Shown here piece after piece: positions 1 to 8,695 of a DNA stretch of 64,000 bases. The notes below the pieces were generated by a model. That model was not told the DNA's origin. It was given only the letters and a program-made list of their open reading frames with translations, and did not search any database. Both the position numbers and the translations under genes were made by a program. Numbering within the stretch: position 1 is the first letter of the stretch; the number at the start of each line of letters is the position of its first letter. Location of the stretch: positions 434,001-498,000 of the forward strand of contig CATKHW010000427.1 of assembly GCA_949752795.1 (NCBI GenBank). The letters run 5' to 3'. This DNA is from Hyperoodon ampullatus. Taxonomy: Eukaryota > Chordata > Mammalia > Artiodactyla > Ziphiidae.

Positions 1-108
1 CGTCTCTGTCCCAAGTGTCCCTCCTTATGCCACATCCAGCTGTCGTTGTAGATAGGGTCATTCCAGCTTTCATCAGAGACCCTGAAGGAATTGTAAAGAA
101 TTTCCCAG

Positions 109-141
109 TTTTTTTGTTTTGTTTTTGAAATTCCTTTTTAT
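109..141 (+). repeat. T-rich tract in the satellite unit
   Basis: Runs of 8, 4 and 5 T separated by single G, followed by GAAATTCC and another T5 run. It is one of the few places with length change: one T is missing in units 13 and 26 (TTTGTTTGTTT), one is missing in units 20 and 37, and substitutions break the first run in units 11, 12, 22, 23, 24, 27, 28, 29 and 32. Runs of T could stop RNA polymerase III on the plus strand, but I see no A and B boxes, so this is not called a terminator. Confidence 0.8.
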
Positions 142-144
142 AGT

Positions 145-250
145 GGGTTTGAGCTGATTCTCGCTGCCATGTTTATGCCAGTCTAGACACACTTGATTCC
201 CTTACGGAGACATATCAATACATAGGTTTTAAGATTCTTACTAGTCAGAT
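145..250. other. Low-variation island B (unit 1 reference copy)
   Basis: About 106 bp identical to the copies in unit 20 (33180-33285) and unit 21 (34919-35024), even though both sides of the unit 21 copy are divergent. Unit 19 has a few changes here. The segment has no recognised homology and no open frame of note. Confidence 0.5.
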
Positions 251-440
251 ATTTTCCTCTGCGGGAAATATGGGGTTTTGAGTCCCTTTCACTGAGGAAG
301 GTGTAGGTCTTGTCTATTCCATAGTTGGTTTTTGGAACGGTACCTGTGCTTATATCAAACTCTGGTTTTATGCATCACCCCACCTCTCCTTCCCCCTTAA
401 GCAGGTATAAGAGTGTTTTCTAAATGTGAGACACTGTTCT

Positions 441-644
441 CTTTCCTAACTCAGTTCAAGTGTAGCCATGTTTACAGGATCTTCATAAGTGATATCTTAT
501 GATAAGTTTCTTTTTCTGTGTGACTTATTTCACTTAGAATCATCGTACCTGAATCCACCCATTTTGCTGCTACTGGTCTTATGACATTGATTTCATGGCT
601 GAGGGATATTCCATCGTACGTAAGTACCACAATTTTTTGAACCA
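441..644. other. Low-variation island A (unit 1 reference copy)
   Basis: This 204-bp stretch is identical between unit 1 and the divergent unit 19 (31737-31940), and has a single difference in divergent unit 20 (33545), although those units differ at many sites on both sides. Across all 37 units I find only about eight distinct substitutions here (for example in units 6, 7, 8, 9, 20/37, 23 and 24/29/32). It covers most of the L1 ORF2 C-terminal relic. The cause could be gene conversion or a bound-protein constraint; sequence alone does not decide. Confidence 0.6.
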
Positions 645-753
645 TGTTTATATTTTCTGGGATACTTAAGGTGTATCCAAGTTGAGGTCCTTGTATGCAG
701 TGCAGCCCTAAATTTTGGGGTGGCTCTGTCTTATTGATTTTCAGTTTTCCCAA
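472..753 (-). pseudogene. Relic of the L1 ORF2 C-terminus (93-codon open frame)
   Basis: The minus-strand frame encodes 93 residues. Residues about 36-93 resemble the extreme C-terminus of L1 ORF2 protein: a 'YDGISLS' stretch where L1 has its conserved tyrosine-rich start, then 'MILSEISHTEK' and 'KISL' near the end, in the right order and spacing. The first ~35 residues are not clearly L1-like. Neither reverse transcriptase nor endonuclease domain is present, so no activity is possible. The methionine is incidental. The frame recurs in every unit; it is extended in units 19 and 36 (126 codons) and cut to 81 codons by a stop in units 20 and 37. Persistence of the open frame is adequately explained by the low divergence between units. 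Confidence 0.75.
483..502. repeat. Small inverted repeat, 7-bp stem with 6-base loop
   Basis: TCATAAG and CTTATGA flank the loop TGATAT. It lies inside the L1-derived segment and in the most conserved part of the unit. It may simply be inherited from the L1 sequence. Confidence 0.6.
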
Positions 754-763
754 GGTATATTCC

Positions 764-1009
764 CTAGACTGGTAGTGCCCTTGGCTCTGTAGCTCTGTTC
801 TTTACTTGCTGTAGGGAACAGAATGCACTCCTCCAGAGAGGCAGTTGGCAATTTACATCCCGCCCATCAGCATAACAAGGCTCCCTGTTCTCCAGGGCCT
901 GTCTTGCCTTTCTTGTTCTTACACATTTTGTGGATGTCCCTTTTGACCGGTGGGAAGTGATACTTCTTTGTAGTGCAGATTTGCATTGCCCGCTTGCTTG
1001 CTTGGCCAA
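764..1009 (-). pseudogene. Relic of L1 ORF2, segment upstream of the C-terminal piece
   Basis: This 81-codon minus-strand frame reads into the palindrome at its 5' end. It contains 'CQLPLWRSAFCSL' where L1 ORF2 has its late 'QPLW' motif, preceded by a decayed version of the cysteine-rich region: only the cysteines at 'EPCYAD' and 'VNCQ' remain recognisable. The following residues up to 'ATEPRALP' also parallel L1. It is separated from the 472-753 frame by a stop and a short gap; in unit 7 that stop is lost and the frame runs on with 'EIYLGK', which extends the L1-like match. In some units (6, 9, 10, 13, 14, 16, 21, 26, 35) arm mutations create an upstream ATG and lengthen the frame. It is a molecular fossil, not a gene. 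Confidence 0.7.
993..1004 (+). repeat. (CTTG)3 microrepeat abutting the palindrome
   Basis: Three copies of CTTG run into the left edge of the palindrome, overlapping its first four bases. It is present in nearly all units; units 30 and 33 carry a C-to-T change (TTTG) in the middle copy, and units 19 and 36 differ in the first. It may mark a small slippage event at the palindrome edge. Confidence 0.8.
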
Positions 1010-1074
1010 AAAGGGCGTATGCGTTTTCTCCTGAATATATTCAGGAGAAAACGCATACGCCCTTTTTGGCCAAG
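1001..1074. repeat. Perfect 74-bp gapless palindrome (two 37-bp arms), one per satellite unit
   Basis: Arms 1001-1037 and 1038-1074 are exact reverse complements with no spacer, centred on AATA|TATT. The arms begin and end with CTTGGCC/GGCCAAG. Flanking bases do not pair. Either strand can fold into a 37-bp hairpin, or the duplex into a cruciform. The left arm aligns with antisense L1; the right arm is its inverted copy. The structure is at the same offset in all 37 units. By my reading it is perfect in units 1-5, 7, 8, 11, 12, 20, 22, 23, 27, 28, 30-34 and 37, and carries one to four arm mismatches in the other 17. Function is unknown. Confidence 0.97.
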
Positions 1075-1739
1075 TGCATCATTGTCGAAGTTGTGCCCCT
1101 CTTCCTGTGCTTTAAAGGCGATTCCAACGTACCTCTTGAAATCTGTTTCCTGCTATTCTGCCTCGCTTTCAAGTCCGCCTCGTTGCCTTCCCTCAACAGA
1201 TTTTTGGACGATAGTTGTCCTTTATTACTCGGCCAGTTTGTGAATTGCTGTGCCCCTGAGCTCCATTTTTCAACTCGTTTTTGGTGAGCTGACCGCAAGT
1301 CCAAAATTTTGGTTCAGGACCTATACTGGTTCCCGGTGGGTGGCTGAGAATTTGGTTAATTCTTCTTCCTGCCGGGAAATTACAGTGATATGTGCCCGTC
1401 CAAATGCCTAACAGCTACTCTCTCATTGGTTCTCCCTCTTCCCTTTCATCCTCTGCCAAATTGGCAACCTGTGCGAACCAAGAGGTTAAAGGGGCTGTCT
1501 CTCAAAGTTGGGAGGTTGATAGTAAAGCAGACGGAAAGTCAAACCGGAGCACCAGGAGAGGGACTATTCGTTGAGTTTTAGAAACCTTTCGTATTCACAG
1601 TGTGTCCGTTCTCTAGGTTTCCCGCACATGTTATAGCTGTAGTAATATTCCCTTCAACCTGGAGAGTTCGGACCCATGGAATGGGTGCCATGCATTATTG
1701 CTTTAAAGGGTCTGCATTTGCTCACCCAATCTCACCAAT
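1075..1739 (+). other. Satellite segment of unknown origin, 3' part of unit
   Basis: About 665 bp between the palindrome and the unit end. I recognise no mobile element, gene or RNA. It contains pyrimidine-rich patches (near 1430-1455), most of the unit's CpG sites, and several short overlapping frames of 60-104 codons on both strands that are shadows of one another. Much of the diagnostic variation between units lies here, for example the A/C site at 1504 and the 'TTCGG' site at 1667-1671. Confidence 0.7.
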
Positions 1740-3478
1740 CGTCTCTGTCCCAAGTGTCCCTCCTTATGCCACATCCAGCTGTCGTTGTAGATAGGGTCAT
1801 TCCAGCTTTCATCAGAGACCCTGAAGGAATTGTAAAGAATTTCCCAGTTTTTTTGTTTTGTTTTTGAAATTCCTTTTTATAGTGGGTTTGAGCTGATTCT
1901 CGCTGCCATGTTTATGCCAGTCTAGACACACTTGATTCCCTTACGGAGACATATCAATACATAGGTTTTAAGATTCTTACTAGTCAGATATTTTCCTCTG
2001 CGGGAAATATGGGGTTTTGAGTCCCTTTCACTGAGGAAGGTGTAGGTCTTGTCTATTCCATAGTTGGTTTTTGGAACGGTACCTGTGCTTATATCAAACT
2101 CTGGTTTTATGCATCACCCCACCTCTCCTTCCCCCTTAAGCAGGTATAAGAGTGTTTTCTAAATGTGAGACACTGTTCTCTTTCCTAACTCAGTTCAAGT
2201 GTAGCCATGTTTACAGGATCTTCATAAGTGATATCTTATGATAAGTTTCTTTTTCTGTGTGACTTATTTCACTTAGAATCATCGTACCTGAATCCACCCA
2301 TTTTGCTGCTACTGGTCTTATGACATTGATTTCATGGCTGAGGGATATTCCATCGTACGTAAGTACCACAATTTTTTGAACCATGTTTATATTTTCTGGG
2401 ATACTTAAGGTGTATCCAAGTTGAGGTCCTTGTATGCAGTGCAGCCCTAAATTTTGGGGTGGCTCTGTCTTATTGATTTTCAGTTTTCCCAAGGTATATT
2501 CCCTAGACTGGTAGTGCCCTTGGCTCTGTAGCTCTGTTCTTTACTTGCTGTAGGGAACAGAATGCACTCCTCCAGAGAGGCAGTTGGCAATTTACATCCC
2601 GCCCATCAGCATAACAAGGCTCCCTGTTCTCCAGGGCCTGTCTTGCCTTTCTTGTTCTTACACATTTTGTGGATGTCCCTTTTGACCGGTGGGAAGTGAT
2701 ACTTCTTTGTAGTGCAGATTTGCATTGCCCGCTTGCTTGCTTGGCCAAAAAGGGCGTATGCGTTTTCTCCTGAATATATTCAGGAGAAAACGCATACGCC
2801 CTTTTTGGCCAAGTGCATCATTGTCGAAGTTGTGCCCCTCTTCCTGTGCTTTAAAGGCGATTCCAACGTACCTCTTGAAATCTGTTTCCTGCTATTCTGC
2901 CTCGCTTTCAAGTCCGCCTCGTTGCCTTCCCTCAACAGATTTTTGGACGATAGTTGTCCTTTATTACTCGGCCAGTTTGTGAATTGCTGTGCCCCTGAGC
3001 TCCATTTTTCAACTCGTTTTTGGTGAGCTGACCGCAAGTCCAAAATTTTGGTTCAGGACCTATACTGGTTCCCGGTGGGTGGCTGAGAATTTGGTTAATT
3101 CTTCTTCCTGCCGGGAAATTACAGTGATATGTGCCCGTCCAAATGCCTAACAGCTACTCTCTCATTGGTTCTCCCTCTTCCCTTTCATCCTCTGCCAAAT
3201 TGGCAACCTGTGCGAACCAAGAGGTTAAAGGGGCTGTCTCTCAAAGTTGGGAGGTTGATAGTAAAGCAGACGGAAAGTCAAACCGGAGCACCAGGAGAGG
3301 GACTATTCGTTGAGTTTTAGAAACCTTTCGTATTCACAGTGTGTCCGTTCTCTAGGTTTCCCGCACATGTTATAGCTGTAGTAATATTCCCTTCAACCTG
3401 GAGAGTTCGGACCCATGGAATGGGTGCCATGCATTATTGCTTTAAAGGGTCTGCATTTGCTCACCCAATCTCACCAAT
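1740..3478 (+). repeat. Satellite unit 2
   Basis: 1,739 bp, apparently identical to unit 1. Palindrome 2740-2813 perfect; L1 ORF2 relic frames 2211-2492 and 2503-2748 on the minus strand. Confidence 0.95.
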
Positions 3479-5217
3479 CGTCTCTGTCCCAAGTGTCCCT
3501 CCTTATGCCACATCCAGCTGTCGTTGTAGATAGGGTCATTCCAGCTTTCATCAGAGACCCTGAAGGAATTGTAAAGAATTTCCCAGTTTTTTTGTTTTGT
3601 TTTTGAAATTCCTTTTTATAGTGGGTTTGAGCTGATTCTCGCTGCCATGTTTATGCCAGTCTAGACACACTTGATTCCCTTACGGAGACATATCAATACA
3701 TAGGTTTTAAGATTCTTACTAGTCAGATATTTTCCTCTGCGGGAAATATGGGGTTTTGAGTCCCTTTCACTGAGGAAGGTGTAGGTCTTGTCTATTCCAT
3801 AGTTGGTTTTTGGAACGGTACCTGTGCTTATATCAAACTCTGGTTTTATGCATCACCCCACCTCTCCTTCCCCCTTAAGCAGGTATAAGAGTGTTTTCTA
3901 AATGTGAGACACTGTTCTCTTTCCTAACTCAGTTCAAGTGTAGCCATGTTTACAGGATCTTCATAAGTGATATCTTATGATAAGTTTCTTTTTCTGTGTG
4001 ACTTATTTCACTTAGAATCATCGTACCTGAATCCACCCATTTTGCTGCTACTGGTCTTATGACATTGATTTCATGGCTGAGGGATATTCCATCGTACGTA
4101 AGTACCACAATTTTTTGAACCATGTTTATATTTTCTGGGATACTTAAGGTGTATCCAAGTTGAGGTCCTTGTATGCAGTGCAGCCCTAAATTTTGGGGTG
4201 GCTCTGTCTTATTGATTTTCAGTTTTCCCAAGGTATATTCCCTAGACTGGTAGTGCCCTTGGCTCTGTAGCTCTGTTCTTTACTTGCTGTAGGGAACAGA
4301 ATGCACTCCTCCAGAGAGGCAGTTGGCAATTTACATCCCGCCCATCAGCATAACAAGGCTCCCTGTTCTCCAGGGCCTGTCTTGCCTTTCTTGTTCTTAC
4401 ACATTTTGTGGATGTCCCTTTTGACCGGTGGGAAGTGATACTTCTTTGTAGTGCAGATTTGCATTGCCCGCTTGCTTGCTTGGCCAAAAAGGGCGTATGC
4501 GTTTTCTCCTGAATATATTCAGGAGAAAACGCATACGCCCTTTTTGGCCAAGTGCATCATTGTCGAAGTTGTGCCCCTCTTCCTGTGCTTTAAAGGCGAT
4601 TCCAACGTACCTCTTGAAATCTGTTTCCTGCTATTCTGCCTCGCTTTCAAGTCCGCCTCGTTGCCTTCCCTCAACAGATTTTTGGACGATAGTTGTCCTT
4701 TATTACTCGGCCAGTTTGTGAATTGCTGTGCCCCTGAGCTCCATTTTTCAACTCGTTTTTGGTGAGCTGACCGCAAGTCCAAAATTTTGGTTCAGGACCT
4801 ATACTGGTTCCCGGTGGGTGGCTGAGAATTTGGTTAATTCTTCTTCCTGCCGGGAAATTACAGTGATATGTGCCCGTCCAAATGCCTAACAGCTACTCTC
4901 TCATTGGTTCTCCCTCTTCCCTTTCATCCTCTGCCAAATTGGCAACCTGTGCGAACCAAGAGGTTAAAGGGGCTGTCTCTCAAAGTTGGGAGGTTGATAG
5001 TAAAGCAGACGGAAAGTCAAACCGGAGCACCAGGAGAGGGACTATTCGTTGAGTTTTAGAAACCTTTCGTATTCACAGTGTGTCCGTTCTCTAGGTTTCC
5101 CGCACATGTTATAGCTGTAGTAATATTCCCTTCAACCTGGAGAGTTCGGACCCATGGAATGGGTGCCATGCATTATTGCTTTAAAGGGTCTGCATTTGCT
5201 CACCCAATCTCACCAAT
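3479..5217 (+). repeat. Satellite unit 3
   Basis: 1,739 bp, apparently identical to unit 1. Palindrome 4479-4552 perfect; L1 relic frames 3950-4231 and 4242-4487 on the minus strand. Confidence 0.95.
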
Positions 5218-6956
5218 CGTCTCTGTCCCAAGTGTCCCTCCTTATGCCACATCCAGCTGTCGTTGTAGATAGGGTCATTCCAGCTTTCATCAGAGACCCT
5301 GAAGGAATTGTAAAGAATTTCCCAGTTTTTTTGTTTTGTTTTTGAAATTCCTTTTTATAGTGGGTTTGAGCTGATTCTCGCTGCCATGTTTATGCCAGTC
5401 TAGACACACTTGATTCCCTTACGGAGACATATCAATACATAGGTTTTAAGATTCTTACTAGTCAGATATTTTCCTCTGCGGGAAATATGGGGTTTTGAGT
5501 CCCTTTCACTGAGGAAGGTGTAGGTCTTGTCTATTCCATAGTTGGTTTTTGGAACGGTACCTGTGCTTATATCAAACTCTGGTTTTATGCATCACCCCAC
5601 CTCTCCTTCCCCCTTAAGCAGGTATAAGAGTGTTTTCTAAATGTGAGACACTGTTCTCTTTCCTAACTCAGTTCAAGTGTAGCCATGTTTACAGGATCTT
5701 CATAAGTGATATCTTATGATAAGTTTCTTTTTCTGTGTGACTTATTTCACTTAGAATCATCGTACCTGAATCCACCCATTTTGCTGCTACTGGTCTTATG
5801 ACATTGATTTCATGGCTGAGGGATATTCCATCGTACGTAAGTACCACAATTTTTTGAACCATGTTTATATTTTCTGGGATACTTAAGGTGTATCCAAGTT
5901 GAGGTCCTTGTATGCAGTGCAGCCCTAAATTTTGGGGTGGCTCTGTCTTATTGATTTTCAGTTTTCCCAAGGTATATTCCCTAGACTGGTAGTGCCCTTG
6001 GCTCTGTAGCTCTGTTCTTTACTTGCTGTAGGGAACAGAATGCACTCCTCCAGAGAGGCAGTTGGCAATTTACATCCCGCCCATCAGCATAACAAGGCTC
6101 CCTGTTCTCCAGGGCCTGTCTTGCCTTTCTTGTTCTTACACATTTTGTGGATGTCCCTTTTGACCGGTGGGAAGTGATACTTCTTTGTAGTGCAGATTTG
6201 CATTGCCCGCTTGCTTGCTTGGCCAAAAAGGGCGTATGCGTTTTCTCCTGAATATATTCAGGAGAAAACGCATACGCCCTTTTTGGCCAAGTGCATCATT
6301 GTCGAAGTTGTGCCCCTCTTCCTGTGCTTTAAAGGCGATTCCAACGTACCTCTTGAAATCTGTTTCCTGCTATTCTGCCTCGCTTTCAAGTCCGCCTCGT
6401 TGCCTTCCCTCAACAGATTTTTGGACGATAGTTGTCCTTTATTACTCGGCCAGTTTGTGAATTGCTGTGCCCCTGAGCTCCATTTTTCAACTCGTTTTTG
6501 GTGAGCTGACCGCAAGTCCAAAATTTTGGTTCAGGACCTATACTGGTTCCCGGTGGGTGGCTGAGAATTTGGTTAATTCTTCTTCCTGCCGGGAAATTAC
6601 AGTGATATGTGCCCGTCCAAATGCCTAACAGCTACTCTCTCATTGGTTCTCCCTCTTCCCTTTCATCCTCTGCCAAATTGGCAACCTGTGCGAACCAAGA
6701 GGTTAAAGGGGCTGTCTCTCAAAGTTGGGAGGTTGATAGTAAAGCAGACGGAAAGTCAAACCGGAGCACCAGGAGAGGGACTATTCGTTGAGTTTTAGAA
6801 ACCTTTCGTATTCACAGTGTGTCCGTTCTCTAGGTTTCCCGCACATGTTATAGCTGTAGTAATATTCCCTTCAACCTGGAGAGTTCGGACCCATGGAATG
6901 GGTGCCATGCATTATTGCTTTAAAGGGTCTGCATTTGCTCACCCAATCTCACCAAT
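5218..6956 (+). repeat. Satellite unit 4
   Basis: 1,739 bp, apparently identical to unit 1. Palindrome 6218-6291 perfect; L1 relic frames 5689-5970 and 5981-6226 on the minus strand. Confidence 0.95.
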
Positions 6957-8695
6957 CGTCTCTGTCCCAAGTGTCCCTCCTTATGCCACATCCAGCTGTC
7001 GTTGTAGATAGGGTCATTCCAGCTTTCATCAGAGACCCTGAAGGAATTGTAAAGAATTTCCCAGTTTTTTTGTTTTGTTTTTGAAATTCCTTTTTATAGT
7101 GGGTTTGAGCTGATTCTCGCTGCCATGTTTATGCCAGTCTAGACACACTTGATTCCCTTACGGAGACATATCAATACATAGGTTTTAAGATTCTTACTAG
7201 TCAGATATTTTCCTCTGCGGGAAATATGGGGTTTTGAGTCCCTTTCACTGAGGAAGGTGTAGGTCTTGTCTATTCCATAGTTGGTTTTTGGAACGGTACC
7301 TGTGCTTATATCAAACTCTGGTTTTATGCATCACCCCACCTCTCCTTCCCCCTTAAGCAGGTATAAGAGTGTTTTCTAAATGTGAGACACTGTTCTCTTT
7401 CCTAACTCAGTTCAAGTGTAGCCATGTTTACAGGATCTTCATAAGTGATATCTTATGATAAGTTTCTTTTTCTGTGTGACTTATTTCACTTAGAATCATC
7501 GTACCTGAATCCACCCATTTTGCTGCTACTGGTCTTATGACATTGATTTCATGGCTGAGGGATATTCCATCGTACGTAAGTACCACAATTTTTTGAACCA
7601 TGTTTATATTTTCTGGGATACTTAAGGTGTATCCAAGTTGAGGTCCTTGTATGCAGTGCAGCCCTAAATTTTGGGGTGGCTCTGTCTTATTGATTTTCAG
7701 TTTTCCCAAGGTATATTCCCTAGACTGGTAGTGCCCTTGGCTCTGTAGCTCTGTTCTTTACTTGCTGTAGGGAACAGAATGCACTCCTCCAGAGAGGCAG
7801 TTGGCAATTTACATCCCGCCCATCAGCATAACAAGGCTCCCTGTTCTCCAGGGCCTGTCTTGCCTTTCTTGTTCTTACACATTTTGTGGATGTCCCTTTT
7901 GACCGGTGGGAAGTGATACTTCTTTGTAGTGCAGATTTGCATTGCCCGCTTGCTTGCTTGGCCAAAAAGGGCGTATGCGTTTTCTCCTGAATATATTCAG
8001 GAGAAAACGCATACGCCCTTTTTGGCCAAGTGCATCATTGTCGAAGTTGTGCCCCTCTTCCTGTGCTTTAAAGGCGATTCCAACGTACCTCTTGAAATCT
8101 GTTTCCTGCTATTCTGCCTCGCTTTCAAGTCCGCCTCGTTGCCTTCCCTCAACAGATTTTTGGACGATAGTTGTCCTTTATTACTCGGCCAGTTTGTGAA
8201 TTGCTGTGCCCCTGAGCTCCATTTTTCAACTCGTTTTTGGTGAGCTGACCGCAAGTCCAAAATTTTGGTTCAGGACCTATACTGGTTCCCGGTGGGTGGC
8301 TGAGAATTTGGTTAATTCTTCTTCCTGCCGGGAAATTACAGTGATATGTGCCCGTCCAAATGCCTAACAGCTACTCTCTCATTGGTTCTCCCTCTTCCCT
8401 TTCATCCTCTGCCAAATTGGCAACCTGTGCGAACCAAGAGGTTAAAGGGGCTGTCTCTCCAAGTTGGGAGGTTGATAGTAAAGCAGACGGAAAGTCAAAC
8501 CGGAGCACCAGGAGAGGGACTATTCGTTGAGTTTTAGAAACCTTTCGTATTCACAGTGTGTCCGTTCCCTAGGTTTCCCGCACATGTTATAGCTGTAGTA
8601 ATATTCCCTTCAACCTGGAGAGTTCGGACCCATGGAATGGGTGCCATGCATTATTGCTTTAAAGGGTCTGCATTTGCTCACCCAATCTCACCAAT
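6957..8695 (+). repeat. Satellite unit 5 (identity breaks at 8460)
   Basis: Identical to units 1-4 up to 8459. The first difference is A-to-C at 8460, then T-to-C at 8566 (GTTCCCTAGG). From there on it resembles the end of unit 8, 5,217 bp downstream. Palindrome 7957-8030 perfect; L1 relic frames 7428-7709 and 7720-7965. Confidence 0.95.

Larger units (their letters stand above)
1..360 (+). other. Satellite segment of unknown origin, 5' part of unit
   Basis: It holds the T-rich tract and low-variation island B. No open frame or known element is recognised. It could be L1 3' UTR or an older repeat too decayed to see by eye. Confidence 0.65.
361..1043 (-). mobile_element. Antisense LINE-1 3'-end relic forming the core of the satellite unit (reference copy, unit 1)
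   Basis: Read on the minus strand, this segment follows the order of a mammalian L1 3' end: the late part of ORF2, the ORF2 stop region, then 3' UTR-like sequence. On the plus strand the recognisable pieces in order are a C-rich stretch near 378-400, a variant of the 'ATAAGTGATATC' block at 485-496, 'GACTTATTTCACTTAGAAT' at 522-540, 'GGCTGAGGGATATTCCAT' at 597-614, 'GGCAATTTACATCCC' at 847-861, 'GTGATACTTCTTTGTAGTG' at 957-975, and 'TTGGCC...TATTCAGG' at 1002-1045. These match the familiar antisense L1 consensus with many substitutions. The copy is 5' truncated: homology is lost at the palindrome. The same segment recurs at the same offset in every unit, so the L1 was captured before the array amplified and is not a set of independent insertions. 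Confidence 0.85.
1..1739 (+). repeat. Satellite unit 1 (reference unit)
   Basis: 1,739 bp. The start is arbitrary and set by the window edge. Carries A at the diagnostic site 1504 and CTTTCACTGAGGAAGG at about 284-299. Palindrome 1001-1074 is perfect. No difference from units 2-4 was found by eye. Confidence 0.95.

Noticed and set aside
109..141. T-rich tract as an L1 or SINE poly(A) tail in antisense
   Set aside because: It lies about 220 bp beyond the recognisable L1 3' UTR and is interrupted by G. It could be a very old tail, but I cannot show the insertion boundary or a target-site duplication.
1001..1074. Palindrome as a terminal inverted repeat of a DNA transposon or a viral replication origin
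   Set aside because: It is a single compact palindrome inside the unit, not a pair of distant ends. I see no transposase, target-site duplication or replication gene. Its left arm is explained by L1.
973..1304. Plus-strand frames (104 and 85 codons) and an 87-codon minus-strand frame around the palindrome
   Set aside because: They are mutual shadows; part of each is the palindrome itself. No homology, no start context, and no reason to prefer one strand.
1..8459. Five identical units as certain biology
   Set aside because: Exact identity over 8.4 kb could also come from assembly consensus in a repeat; the sequence alone cannot separate these, so it is reported only as a finding to check.
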